The position numbers and the translations under genes were made by a program. The notes under the pieces were generated by a model. The model had not been told where the DNA came from and made no database searches. It saw nothing but the letters and a program-made list of their open reading frames with translations. A DNA stretch of 33,421 bases from Clostridiales bacterium UBA1774 (GTDB taxonomy: Bacteria > Bacillota > Clostridia > Oscillospirales > Oscillospiraceae). The stretch lies in assembly GCA_002314635.1 (NCBI GenBank), contig DCGQ01000012.1, positions 11,757-45,177 of the forward strand, read 5' to 3'. This document shows positions 25,009 to 33,412 of this stretch, one piece after another; the stretch's first letter is position 1, and each line of letters begins with the position of its first letter.

Positions 25009-25053
25009 AAATCCCCGGAGCATCGTGCTTTTCGCCGTGCTCCGGGGATTTTT
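25009..25053 (+). terminator. Intrinsic terminator of the Lnt-like/GGDEF gene
   Basis: A 14-bp stem (25009-25022 with 25038-25051) with a 15-base loop and five T (25049-25053). It may also stop the convergent esterase operon ending at 25062, though the T run on that strand is short. Confidence 0.85.
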
Positions 25054-25061
25054 GCATTCGT

Positions 25062-25844
25062 TCAGACCTCTCTGCCGCAGGCATGAGCCACGCCGCGGAA
25101 AAGATACTTGGTAGAGAAGGGCATATCGTGACCGCCCTTGTCCTCCTCAAAGACATAGCCGGGATAGGAAATGCGCTCCAGATGCTCCTTCATTTTCAGA
25201 TTCAGCGCCCGGAGGAAGTCCTCCGTGCCGCAGGCGTGGAAGATGTCCGGCAGCTTTCCGCCCGCTTCCACCGCGGCGGAGGCCAGCGCCATCGGGTCAT
25301 GGTGGCTGCCCGGAACCTCTGCCTTTTTGCCGAACAGCGCCATGAAGAAGCCGTCATCCTGCTGTTCCTCTGCACCGATGGTGATCAGCGCGGCACTGAT
25401 GGCAATGATATGGCCGAAGGTCTCCCGGTATTTCAGACCGTTCAGCAGAGCGCCGTAGCCGCCCATGGAGAAGCCGCCGATCATGGTGTCCTCCGGCTCA
25501 CGGGAGAGGGGGAATACCGTGCGGGTGTAGTCCACCAGTTCCTTGCCGATGAAAGCGCCCCAGCCGTAGCCGAAGGTATCATCATCGGTGTAGAAGTGGT
25601 TTTCCCCGTTGGGCATGATAATGGCCAGATTGTTCTCATTACTCATTTTTCCCATTTCATAGCTGGTCAGCCAGGAAATGCCGTTTCCGGAATAGCCGTG
25701 GAGCAGATAAAGGGTACGCAGCGGCTTGGGTTCCGCTGCCTGTCCGCCCATGGGCGGGCCGAAGGAGTCAATCGGCAGTATGGCGGTAAAGCCTACCTGC
25801 CGTTCCAGCGTTTCAGACATGAAGCTGCCCTGAATCAGTGCCAT
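25062..25844 (-). CDS. Esterase, putative esterase (PF00756) family, copy 3
   Basis: A 260-residue cytoplasmic alpha/beta hydrolase paralogous to its upstream neighbour and to the esterase at 21324-22154. Motifs are 'TLYLLHGYSGNGISW', 'AIIMPNGENHFYTDD', the nucleophile elbow 'GGFSMGGYGALLNGLKYRE' (Ser near 121), 'ACGTEDFLRALN' and the His region 'DKGGHDMPFSTKYL'. The His region is the most divergent of the three copies: it lacks the tryptophan-rich 'HAWEYWD' context, so substrate choice may differ. It begins one base after the stop of the upstream esterase, with GGAGG inside that gene's end, so the two are translated from one message. Confidence 0.92.
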   Translation of the reverse strand: MALIQGSFMSETLERQVGFTAILPIDSFGPPMGGQAAEPKPLRTLYLLHGYSGNGISWLTSYEMGKMSNENNLAIIMPNGENHFYTDDDTFGYGWGAFIGKELVDYTRTVFPLSREPEDTMIGGFSMGGYGALLNGLKYRETFGHIIAISAALITIGAEEQQDDGFFMALFGKKAEVPGSHHDPMALASAAVEAGGKLPDIFHACGTEDFLRALNLKMKEHLERISYPGYVFEEDKGGHDMPFSTKYLFRGVAHACGREV

Positions 25845-25845
25845 C

Positions 25846-26679
25846 TTATTTTGCCTCCTTCCACTGTTCGCCCAGATACCGCTCGTCCCGCATTTCCACC
25901 ATCATGGGGTTCACAAAGGTGTTTTCCGTGTACCAGCCGCAGAAGTCCAGCGCGTGGGGCAGCGCCCAGCGCCATGTGGACCACTCGTGACTGCCGGGGC
26001 CTTCCTCGTACACGTGGGGGAAGCCGATCTCATCCAGATAATGATGGTACGCCCGGTTGGTTACGCACAGCCGGTCATTGTAGCCGCAGGCGATGTAGAG
26101 CTTGGGCAGGGGTGCGCCGCTGTCCACCAGCGCTTTGGCCAGATAATCGGGGTTGCCTTCGTTGGTGTCCCACGCGGCCGGGTCACCGTAACGGGCTTCA
26201 AAATGGCGGCGGGTCACATCATTCGTAATGGAGTCCGGGCCCATGAAGCCTGCGGAAAGCGGCAGTACGAAACCGAAGGTCTCGTGGTATTTGAGACCGT
26301 TACGCAGAGCGCCGTACCCGCCCATGCTGAGACCGGCAATGGCGGTGTCCTCCCGCTTCGTGCTGAGCACAGGGAACATCTTCCGGGTGAACTCCACCAG
26401 CTCCTTACCCACAAATTCACCGTAGCGGATGCCGCTGACCGCGTGGTCGATATAGCTGGAGTTTTCACCGCCGGGCATGACGATCGCACAGTTGTAGGTG
26501 CGGGACATCCCGTTTACATCGGTGTTCAGCAGCCAGTCCGTATGGTCGCCCCGATACCCGTTGAGCAGATAGAGCGTGCGGACAGGCTTTTCGCGGGAAG
26601 CCGTTTCCGGCAGCAGCACATTGAGATAGGCGGAGTGCGAGAGGCATTGGGAATAGAAACTTACCTGAAACCAGGCCAT
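25846..26679 (-). CDS. Esterase, putative esterase (PF00756) family, copy 2
   Basis: A 277-residue cytoplasmic alpha/beta hydrolase. It starts 'MAWFQVSFYSQCLSHSAYLN', which resembles copy 1 ('MYSQMLHRHTDV'). It has 'TLYLLNGYRGDHTDW', where Asn replaces the His of the common HGY oxyanion motif, then 'AIVMPGGENSSYID', the elbow 'AGLSMGGYGALRNGLKYHE' (Ser near 129), 'ACGYNDRLCVTN' and 'GPGSHEWSTWRW' (His). AGGAGGG precedes the start. It is followed by copy 3 with a one-base gap, and a possible 50-residue gene lies 68 bases upstream. The substrate is unknown. Confidence 0.92.
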   Translation of the reverse strand: MAWFQVSFYSQCLSHSAYLNVLLPETASREKPVRTLYLLNGYRGDHTDWLLNTDVNGMSRTYNCAIVMPGGENSSYIDHAVSGIRYGEFVGKELVEFTRKMFPVLSTKREDTAIAGLSMGGYGALRNGLKYHETFGFVLPLSAGFMGPDSITNDVTRRHFEARYGDPAAWDTNEGNPDYLAKALVDSGAPLPKLYIACGYNDRLCVTNRAYHHYLDEIGFPHVYEEGPGSHEWSTWRWALPHALDFCGWYTENTFVNPMMVEMRDERYLGEQWKEAK

Positions 26680-26747
26680 AGGCTTGCCCTCCTTGATATG
26701 TGTGTGGTTTTGAATTTTACGGTCAATACTGCGGGTCTGCGCTGTAC

Positions 26748-26900
26748 TTACTTTTTGCTCCGGTCCTTATCCGGGGCGGATAAGTGACGGCTCGCGCAGA
26801 GCGGATTGTCAAAGTCCTTGGGCACGATGCAGCCGTGGAGAATCTCTACCGGTACGGAGGAACCGGTTTCCTGATAGATTCTGCCATAATCAACATTCAT
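26748..26900 (-). CDS. Possible small protein (50 residues) heading the second esterase operon
   Basis: An unrecognised 50-residue frame starting MNVDYGRIYQ and ending with a basic tail (DKDRSKK). It has an 'EILHGCIVP' centre and no membrane segment. A plausible promoter lies 27-55 bases upstream (26927-26955), and GCGGGAA directly abuts the start codon, which is a weak ribosome binding site. It lies 68 bases before the esterase genes on the same strand, so it could be a leader peptide or a small accessory protein. It may be chance; conservation in relatives would decide. Confidence 0.4.
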   Translation of the reverse strand: MNVDYGRIYQETGSSVPVEILHGCIVPKDFDNPLCASRHLSAPDKDRSKK

Positions 26901-26926
26901 TTCCCGCTTTATTTTGTCTATTTTAT

Positions 26927-26955
26927 ATAGTATCGCATCGGGCGTGGAAATGCAA
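26927..26955 (-). promoter_or_regulatory. Promoter of the second esterase operon
   Basis: On the minus strand: TTGCAT (26950-26955), 17-base spacer, TACTAT (26927-26932). The transcript would start near 26920 and read through the small frame into the two esterases. Confidence 0.5.
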
Positions 26956-27001
26956 GCGGCACAGCGTATTTCTCTCACTTTTTCGAATAGCGGATTTTGT
27001 C

Positions 27002-27030
27002 TTGCAATCCGGCTGCTTTGCGGGTACAAT
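27002..27030 (+). promoter_or_regulatory. Promoter of the beta-helix lipoprotein gene
   Basis: TTGCAA (27002-27007), 17-base spacer, TACAAT (27025-27030). AGGAGG (27077-27082) sets the start codon at 27088. Confidence 0.75.
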
Positions 27031-27087
27031 GAAAACTCCGGTTTTGCGGAACCGAGAAAGAGGATAATCCCTGATCAGGAGGAATCA

Positions 27088-28881
27088 ATGAAAAAACACA
27101 CCATGAAAAAGCTGGCGGGACTTTTCTGCCTGCTGGCACTGCTGCTGACCGGCTGCGGCGGCGAAACCACGAACAACACCAATTCCACCCCCACGCAGGC
27201 TCCGCCCGTGACAGCGGAACCGGCTCCCACATCCGCGCCGGAGGAGACCCCTGCCGTTACGGCAGAACCGGAACCGGACCCTGTTGAGCAGCAGAGCCTG
27301 TACGAGCGCTTTCTTGCAGGCAGCGAGCGGGTCTACGGCGACCGGTTTGAGGTCAGAATCTGGGACAGCGTCAATGACACGGTGGTGATTCCCGACGGTC
27401 AGGGCAGAACGCTCTGTGAGCTGGTGGAGCGGATCCTTACTCCTTACTATGAGGCGGAAAACTGGCGGAAGCTGCAGTCCGTGGAGTATGCGTATCTGGA
27501 CTGCGGAAATGACGGTGTTCCCGAGCTGGCGCTGGGGATCCGCAGCACCGATGACTGGAGCGAGGCATATGATCAACTGGTCATCAAGGAAATAGACGGC
27601 AGGCTGCAGCTTTGCTGGCTGGGCGAGACCTACTACCGCACCTATGAGGAGCTGGCGGGGACGCAGGGCCTGATCGTCACCTCCGGCAGCAGCGGTTATG
27701 CGTCCAACTATTATTCTCTGTCTGCCATCGGCGCTGACGGCGACTTCCGTACCCTCTACAGTGAGGATGATGAATACGGTCTCTGCGCCCAGTTCCCGGG
27801 TTATAATGCCGTTGCGGATGTGGCTGCCAAGTACGAGGATGAGATCCCCAGCGATTATATGCTGGCAATTCTCACCGTTCACGACCAGGAAAACGGCACG
27901 GAAACGGTATACTACGGCGCAGACCCGGAGGATGCTGAGCTGGTTCAGACGATTTTCAACGAGGCCGGCGTGACCCTGACCACGGAAGCGGAGCTGGAGC
28001 AGCTGCGTCAGGCGCAGCTGGATGCGCGTGGCCTGGACGCGCCCTACTCCGACACGCTGGACTGGCAGCTTGTGGACTATGAAGCGATCGGTCTGGACAA
28101 TGTGATCCGCTACGGCATCAACTCGGTATTTGTGTCCACCGTGGAGGAGTTTGCCGATGCCATTGCCTCCGATACCACCATCGTCATGGCTCCCGGCGAG
28201 TACAATGTGACCCGATGGCTCAACGAAAATCTGGATCTTGTGCCCGCTTATGAGTATGAATACGAAAACGAACCCGGCATTCATTACGGTGGAAGCTGCG
28301 AAGAAAGCGAGTTCATCCTTTGCGGTATCTCCGGACTGACCATCGTTTCCGAGGATGCGGGGAATCCTGCCGTCATCGTCAGCGAACCGCGCTATTACAA
28401 TGTGATGACCCTGAACGACTGCAGCTACATTCTGCTGAAAAATGTGGTCATGGGACATACGGTGGAACAGGGCGTGTGCGCCGGTGATGTGCTGGGCGTT
28501 ACGGACTCCTATTCCGTCAAGGTCATCGGCTGCGACCTCTATGGCTGCGGTGCCCACGGCTTCTATCTCAGCGGCGCAAACAGCGTGTATTGCGAGAACT
28601 GCGTGACCCATGACTGCTCCTACGGCTGCGCGGAGATCTATTTCGATTCCAATGTTACCTTTGAAAAGTGTACCTTCCGGGACAGCGGAGCGTATACGGC
28701 CTTCTCCATCAGCGACAGTATTGCATCCTTTACCGAATGCACATTCAAGAATCTGAACGGTAATATGCTCTGGATGGATGAGGACTGCTATGTGTACTTT
28801 ACCGAGTGTACCTTTGATAAAGCCGCTCTGGATTCGCTGACCGGCTATACCGGAGCAGGTTCGATGTACATCAACGATTGA
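27088..28881 (+). CDS. Lipoprotein with C-terminal right-handed beta-helix (pectate-lyase-like fold)
   Basis: A 597-residue surface lipoprotein. The signal ends in the lipobox 'LLTGC' (Cys near 23), followed by a Thr/Pro/Glu-rich linker (about 26-65). A middle domain of unknown type (about 70-330) contains 'YAYLDCGNDGVPELALGIRS'. The C-terminal part (about 345-597) has the start of a parallel beta-helix ('FADAIASDTTIVMAPGEYNV') and then short repeats such as 'KVIGCDLYGCGAHGFYLSG' and 'FTECTFKN', typical of NosD or pectate-lyase-like coils. Such folds bind or cleave polysaccharides, but no catalytic residues are evident, so adhesion or binding is equally possible. The start is fixed by AGGAGG at 27077-27082; an upstream in-frame ATG at 26914 precedes the promoter and is rejected. 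No clear terminator follows. Confidence 0.85.
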   Translation: MKKHTMKKLAGLFCLLALLLTGCGGETTNNTNSTPTQAPPVTAEPAPTSAPEETPAVTAEPEPDPVEQQSLYERFLAGSERVYGDRFEVRIWDSVNDTVVIPDGQGRTLCELVERILTPYYEAENWRKLQSVEYAYLDCGNDGVPELALGIRSTDDWSEAYDQLVIKEIDGRLQLCWLGETYYRTYEELAGTQGLIVTSGSSGYASNYYSLSAIGADGDFRTLYSEDDEYGLCAQFPGYNAVADVAAKYEDEIPSDYMLAILTVHDQENGTETVYYGADPEDAELVQTIFNEAGVTLTTEAELEQLRQAQLDARGLDAPYSDTLDWQLVDYEAIGLDNVIRYGINSVFVSTVEEFADAIASDTTIVMAPGEYNVTRWLNENLDLVPAYEYEYENEPGIHYGGSCEESEFILCGISGLTIVSEDAGNPAVIVSEPRYYNVMTLNDCSYILLKNVVMGHTVEQGVCAGDVLGVTDSYSVKVIGCDLYGCGAHGFYLSGANSVYCENCVTHDCSYGCAEIYFDSNVTFEKCTFRDSGAYTAFSISDSIASFTECTFKNLNGNMLWMDEDCYVYFTECTFDKAALDSLTGYTGAGSMYIND

Positions 28882-28960
28882 TGGATTCCGGCGCAGCGGT
28901 GCTTTCAGCGGATATGATTCGCTACAGTCCGAAATAATGTCATTTTTTGGCGGGACGCTA

Positions 28961-28989
28961 TTGCAATTTACCGTTGTATTTGCTATAAT
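28961..28989 (+). promoter_or_regulatory. Promoter of the Ntn-type amide hydrolase gene
   Basis: TTGCAA (28961-28966), 17-base spacer, TATAAT (28984-28989). It has the same -35 hexamer and spacing as the promoter of the preceding lipoprotein gene. The leader is under 30 bases. Confidence 0.8.
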
Positions 28990-29023
28990 GCTTTTACAAT
29001 TTATATTATTGGTGGTTTCGGAT

Positions 29024-30247
29024 ATGAAAAAACGTATTGTTTCGATTATTCTTGCCCTGATGCTGCTGTTATCTGCTTCGCTGAGTGTTTATGCAGCCGA
29101 AAATGAAAGTGTTTTTGAAAAGACCGGTTCATTTTTTGAGGATCAGCTGGTGAAGCTGAAATTCGGCAATTCGTTCTATGCCAACCAGTGGCAAACCGTC
29201 AAAAGTGTTGAAAAACTGGGCGACAACATTTATATGCTGGACTACGCCTATGATTATGATATCGATGATCTGCTGAATCGGGGTTGTGGCTCCATTGTTG
29301 ATCTTTTGGCATATTGTTCCGGCCACATTTTGTCTGGCAGAAGCAGCTTTGACATTCATTTGGATGAGCTTGGCTGCAGCATTTTTACCTGTTCTGATAC
29401 GTCCGGCAATCGTCTGATGGGCCGTAATTTTGATTATAAAGACGCTCCTTGTTTTGTAGTTTGGACTGACCCGGCTGATGGATATGCCAGCGTGTCGATG
29501 GTTGATGCCAATATGATGCTTTTTGGTGACCTGAATAAGCCGTGGTCGGCGACGAACAGTCTACAAGTGTTGCTTGCTCCGTACATTCCGTTGGACGGCA
29601 TAAACGAAAAAGGACTGTCGATCGGTGTTCTGCAGGTAAAAGCAGATGGTACAGCGCAGGACACCGGCAAGAAAGATATTTTAACCACTGTTGCCATCCG
29701 TGCGGTTTTGGATAAAGCTGCCGATGTAGAGGAGGCTGTCGAGCTGCTTTCCGGTTTCGATATGCAGGATATGCTTTTTGGCTGCTCCTATCACTATCAA
29801 CTCAGCGATGCCAAAGGCAATTCCTGTGTCATCGAATACATTGATAACGAGATGCGCATCATTTGGGGAGAGACAAATGAATCCGGCGTTGTGACACAGG
29901 CGGTCACCAACTTCTTCCTTTCTCCCGATGGAAAAGCGGATACCCCGGAAGGGCAGGAGCGCTATGCGCGGATGCAGGACGCATTGGAAGAGTGCAGCGG
30001 TGTTATGACGGAAACGGAAGCGCTGCAGCTGCTGAATCGTGTTCATCTGAATTACAAACACAAAAAATATCCGTGGTATGTCACTACTCTGTGGAGTGCG
30101 GTATACAATGCTTCGGAAGGCACCCTGACCATGTGTGCCAGAATGAACTACGATGCAATCTACCGTTTCCGGGTTGGAGACCCTAAGAATGCTGTCTGCA
30201 TAAACGACAATGCCAGAATCGAAAACTACATTTCCGCATCAAACTGA
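29024..30247 (+). CDS. Secreted linear amide C-N hydrolase (choloylglycine hydrolase / penicillin acylase-like Ntn family)
   Basis: A 407-residue exported protein of the Ntn-hydrolase superfamily, which hydrolyses linear amide bonds such as conjugated bile acids, penicillin V or N-acyl amines. The signal peptide is at about 1-25. A pro-region of about 90 residues precedes the probable nucleophile in 'GCSIFTCSD' (Cys 118), followed by 'GRNFDYKDAP', a family hallmark. A second conserved area is 'DGINEKGLSIGVLQVK'. Autocleavage before Cys 118 would expose it as an N-terminal residue. The start at 29024 begins the signal peptide with a weak GGTGG site; an in-frame ATG at 28937 lies upstream of the promoter and is rejected. 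The DNA is visibly more AT-rich than its neighbours, suggesting a separate origin. The exact substrate (bile salts or others) is not known. Confidence 0.88.
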   Translation: MKKRIVSIILALMLLLSASLSVYAAENESVFEKTGSFFEDQLVKLKFGNSFYANQWQTVKSVEKLGDNIYMLDYAYDYDIDDLLNRGCGSIVDLLAYCSGHILSGRSSFDIHLDELGCSIFTCSDTSGNRLMGRNFDYKDAPCFVVWTDPADGYASVSMVDANMMLFGDLNKPWSATNSLQVLLAPYIPLDGINEKGLSIGVLQVKADGTAQDTGKKDILTTVAIRAVLDKAADVEEAVELLSGFDMQDMLFGCSYHYQLSDAKGNSCVIEYIDNEMRIIWGETNESGVVTQAVTNFFLSPDGKADTPEGQERYARMQDALEECSGVMTETEALQLLNRVHLNYKHKKYPWYVTTLWSAVYNASEGTLTMCARMNYDAIYRFRVGDPKNAVCINDNARIENYISASN

Positions 30248-30305
30248 ACTCATGAAAAGGACGGAGCGGTCTCGTATTGAGACAGAATCCTCTGCTTTTT
30301 CGTAT

Positions 30306-30348
30306 CCGGCATATTGGGAGGTCTGACTCCCAATATGCCGGTTTTTTT
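30306..30348 (+). terminator. Intrinsic terminator of the amide hydrolase gene
   Basis: A 15-bp perfect stem (30306-30320 with 30327-30341), a 6-base loop and seven T (30342-30348). A smaller hairpin (30269-30273 with 30279-30283) precedes it. Confidence 0.92.
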
Positions 30349-33300
30349 AGCCTTCTTCATAATACGGCGGCACTTGGCTTTCCGGGATGTAGTCCGTGGC
30401 CAGATATTCCATTTCCTGCGAATAGCGGACGCACACATAGTCTCCGCTGCCCTGAACCGGGAAATACACATGAATTTCCTCGGCTCCGTCTTGGTACAGA
30501 TGGACCAGCTCCGCACCCCATTCTTCCGCCGGTGCTGCTGCCTGTGCCCGCTGCCGAGCCTCCCTGATACATTCCGTCTCCGGCAATGGGTCTTCCGAGA
30601 CTGAGATCTGCAGGTCTTTCGTAAGAACCCACATCTCACTTCTGCCGGAAGCGTATACATAAGTATAATCGCCCTCCCGCTGACCCACCGAACAGGTCAT
30701 ATTATACTTCGTGCTTCGTTCATTTTCCGGATATACGGTACTTTCCGGCGAATGCTCCGAGTTTTTGGAATCCGCGAACCAATAGCTGCTGCCTGCGGGC
30801 AGATACCATGGACTGCGGGTTTCCCCGGCCAGCTCCTCCGTCCAAACGCGGACATTATCCAAAGGGATCCACGCCGGACTCTGATCGGAAGATTTCATCG
30901 TCGGGGGGAGCACCTGCAGCCAAAGCTCGCCGGAGGCGGTGCAGGCTTCGCTCAGCAGGGACAGGCGTGTCCCCATGTCAACGCTGCCGCATTCCGCTCC
31001 GTTCACCTCGTCATACAGGGTCAGGTCTGCAGTGCTGAGCACATATTCATACTCGGCAAAACGATAACAGCTATGGTTCTCTCTGCCCTCGACCTCTGTG
31101 GGAACGAAATTGTCCGCTGTCCCGTCTGCATAGAGGAAGGAGCGGATCAGCCAGTTGTCCCCGTCCTTTTCCAGCGTAAGAGTCACATATTCATTCCGGA
31201 GAATGACGATCTGCCCGTCCGTTTCGCCGTGGGTCGGTGTAAACGTGCCACCTCCCCAGTCACTGGTTACATTGAAGAAGGCGGCGCTTTCGGGCAGGTA
31301 CATCAGCATTTCCCGGTAGTCCACATTCAGATCATCGAGGCCGATGCCGTAAAATTTCCGCAGCACGGCGTCCACCTCCGCAGCCGGGTAACGGTGCAGC
31401 GGAGTGGGCATTTCGGACAAGGTTTTCCAGCGACTGCCTGTATAAAGCTGTCCGGTCACTACCAGCGCCCGGTATTCCTCCTCATTTGCAGACTCAGAGC
31501 TTGGGCAGTAGCGCAGAAACTCCCGCAGATTCAAGTCTCTCGGGTCTGCGTAATGGGAGGTGAAGCAGCAGTTCACCAGTCCGTCGGCGCTCTCCGAGGA
31601 ATAGAGCGGCAGGAACGCATCTGCGGCGGTCTGGATCTCCTCCTGCGTCAGTTCCCGCCAGCCGTCGGGAAGAGTGTTTTCTGCCGCCCGGTCAACAATA
31701 TCCGTCTCCGCTGGCGGTGTGGTTTTCGGTGCAGCAGACGGCTTAATGCCGGAGACCGTGCCCGCTTCCTCTGTATTGAACCAGACCCGCTGTGCCTTGT
31801 CCTCCGGGTTCAACATACCATAGGCGATCCCGTAGGCAATATCGGGCTTGGAGAAGCTTTTTGCGTATTCCCGCAGCGTAGAGGTCAGCTTCATCCCCTC
31901 TTTGGATCCGGTAGCCGTAGGGAGATGCAGCATTTTGGGGGTATAAACCGCATAGCGGATGCCGTCCTCCGTTTCGGAGCCTGCCTCCCATAGCTTCAAA
32001 CACAAAAAGGCTTCCTTTACAATGGAGGTGTTCTCCGCCCATTCCTTCCAGTAGCCGTAGTTCCACCCATCGTAATAATCCTCAGGCGGCTCCTCATTGC
32101 CATCGGCATACCGGGGCAGGATATTCTCCGTTATGGGATTCTGCCCGACGACCTGCTCCGGCGGCAGATAGACCTGAATATACAGGTGATAATTCGGAAC
32201 CATATTCTTTCGGCAGCGGCTCAGATTGCCGAAGAAATCCTCCTGCAGCTCAAAGACCAGCAACAGTCCGTCCCCGCACGGGTTGTAGGAAATGCCGAAG
32301 GTGCTGTCCGTTCTGTTATTCTTCGCAGCATCCGCACTGACGGGGAAAACCTTATATAAGTACACCCGCACCATTGCGTCACAATCCTCCAGCGCTGCTT
32401 TCAGCTCCGGATCCATTTTTTCCAGTTCACGGGTGGAAATCCCCTTGCTCGGATCGGTCAGAAAACACACCGCAACCACGATGCAGGCCGCCAAAGCAGC
32501 AGCGATCACCCAGAACGCCGGTTTTCTGTAGTTCAGCACGTTTTTCACCCGTTCCTTTACGCCGGTTTCCCCAAACGCCAGCGGGCAGACGGAAATCCGT
32601 TTTGCGGGCATACTGCAATTCAGAAGCGTCTGGGAATAGGCAGCCATGCCCGCTCTGTTCATGTCCCGGATAACTCTTTCGTCACAGGCACTTTCGATGT
32701 CCCGGCAGAGCAGAACATAGGCCAGCCAGCAGAGGGGGTTAAACCAGTAGACGCACAGCAGCAGATACCCCAGCGGCTTCCACCAGTGGTCGTGCCGACG
32801 CAGGTGCGCCCGCTCGTGGGTCAGCACATAGTCCAGATCGGCTCCGTTCAGGTAAGACGGCACATAGATGACAGGCCTGAAAATGCCAAGGATGAATGGG
32901 GAGGGCAGCTCGTCACAGGCCATCACATTTTCGCTTACCGGAATCGAAGCGGCCACTTCCCGCCTGACCCGCAGAAAGCTGACGATTCCCCAGCAAGCCA
33001 GCACTGCCGCTCCCGCAAGCCACACAGCGGACAAGACAGAAATCCAGTCGGTCTTCTGCGTATTCTTCGAAACGGCGGGAGGATTCTCGGCAGCAGCATC
33101 CTCTGTCGGCGCAGCCGTGATAACAGAGGCCTGTTCTGCCGCGTGGACATTGCTTTCCTGCACCGCCGGATCCTCCGTCGTGACCGATACCGGCTGCACG
33201 GCGGGTGCGGAAATCGGCTCCGTTTCCGGCACCAGACTGAGCCGGCTTTCCAGTGAAAAGGGGAACAGCAATCGAACCGCAACCAGCGCCCACAAAAGGC

Positions 33301-33412
33301 AGGAGACCCATTTCGGCGCTTTTCGGAGCAGAAACCGGGCCACCAGAACCGCCAGTATCAGCCAGCTTGCCGTGATGCTCAGATTGACCAGCTTCAAAAA
33401 CACCGCGCTCAT
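30347..33412 (-). CDS. BlaR1/MecR1-type M56 sensor metallopeptidase with long C-terminal sensor region
   Basis: A 1021-residue membrane protein. The N-terminal part has membrane helices at about 8-30, 36-52, 123-148 and 211-236. A zinc peptidase motif 'LTHERAHLRRHDH' (HExxH at 199-203) and 'DIESACDE' (Glu 240) identify peptidase family M56. Another helix follows at about 284-306. In BlaR1 such proteins sense a signal outside and trigger cleavage of a BlaI-type repressor. Here the region after the last helix is about 700 residues and shows no beta-lactamase-like sensor domain by eye. One part (about 787-850) resembles a bacterial SH3 domain ('YDEVNGAECGSVDMGTRLSL...ELWLQVLPP'). The start codon lies 9 bases from the window end, with GGGG before it; a BlaI-like repressor gene is expected just upstream, outside the window. 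Confidence 0.9.
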   Translation of the reverse strand: MSAVFLKLVNLSITASWLILAVLVARFLLRKAPKWVSCLLWALVAVRLLFPFSLESRLSLVPETEPISAPAVQPVSVTTEDPAVQESNVHAAEQASVITAAPTEDAAAENPPAVSKNTQKTDWISVLSAVWLAGAAVLACWGIVSFLRVRREVAASIPVSENVMACDELPSPFILGIFRPVIYVPSYLNGADLDYVLTHERAHLRRHDHWWKPLGYLLLCVYWFNPLCWLAYVLLCRDIESACDERVIRDMNRAGMAAYSQTLLNCSMPAKRISVCPLAFGETGVKERVKNVLNYRKPAFWVIAAALAACIVVAVCFLTDPSKGISTRELEKMDPELKAALEDCDAMVRVYLYKVFPVSADAAKNNRTDSTFGISYNPCGDGLLLVFELQEDFFGNLSRCRKNMVPNYHLYIQVYLPPEQVVGQNPITENILPRYADGNEEPPEDYYDGWNYGYWKEWAENTSIVKEAFLCLKLWEAGSETEDGIRYAVYTPKMLHLPTATGSKEGMKLTSTLREYAKSFSKPDIAYGIAYGMLNPEDKAQRVWFNTEEAGTVSGIKPSAAPKTTPPAETDIVDRAAENTLPDGWRELTQEEIQTAADAFLPLYSSESADGLVNCCFTSHYADPRDLNLREFLRYCPSSESANEEEYRALVVTGQLYTGSRWKTLSEMPTPLHRYPAAEVDAVLRKFYGIGLDDLNVDYREMLMYLPESAAFFNVTSDWGGGTFTPTHGETDGQIVILRNEYVTLTLEKDGDNWLIRSFLYADGTADNFVPTEVEGRENHSCYRFAEYEYVLSTADLTLYDEVNGAECGSVDMGTRLSLLSEACTASGELWLQVLPPTMKSSDQSPAWIPLDNVRVWTEELAGETRSPWYLPAGSSYWFADSKNSEHSPESTVYPENERSTKYNMTCSVGQREGDYTYVYASGRSEMWVLTKDLQISVSEDPLPETECIREARQRAQAAAPAEEWGAELVHLYQDGAEEIHVYFPVQGSGDYVCVRYSQEMEYLATDYIPESQVPPYYEEG

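Noticed and set aside
22462..25023. A long open frame (over 850 codons) on the minus strand opposite the Lnt-GGDEF gene
   Set aside because: Its product is His/Gln/Arg-rich and without domain features. The plus strand encodes clear nitrilase and GGDEF motifs, so the opposite frame is a composition artefact.
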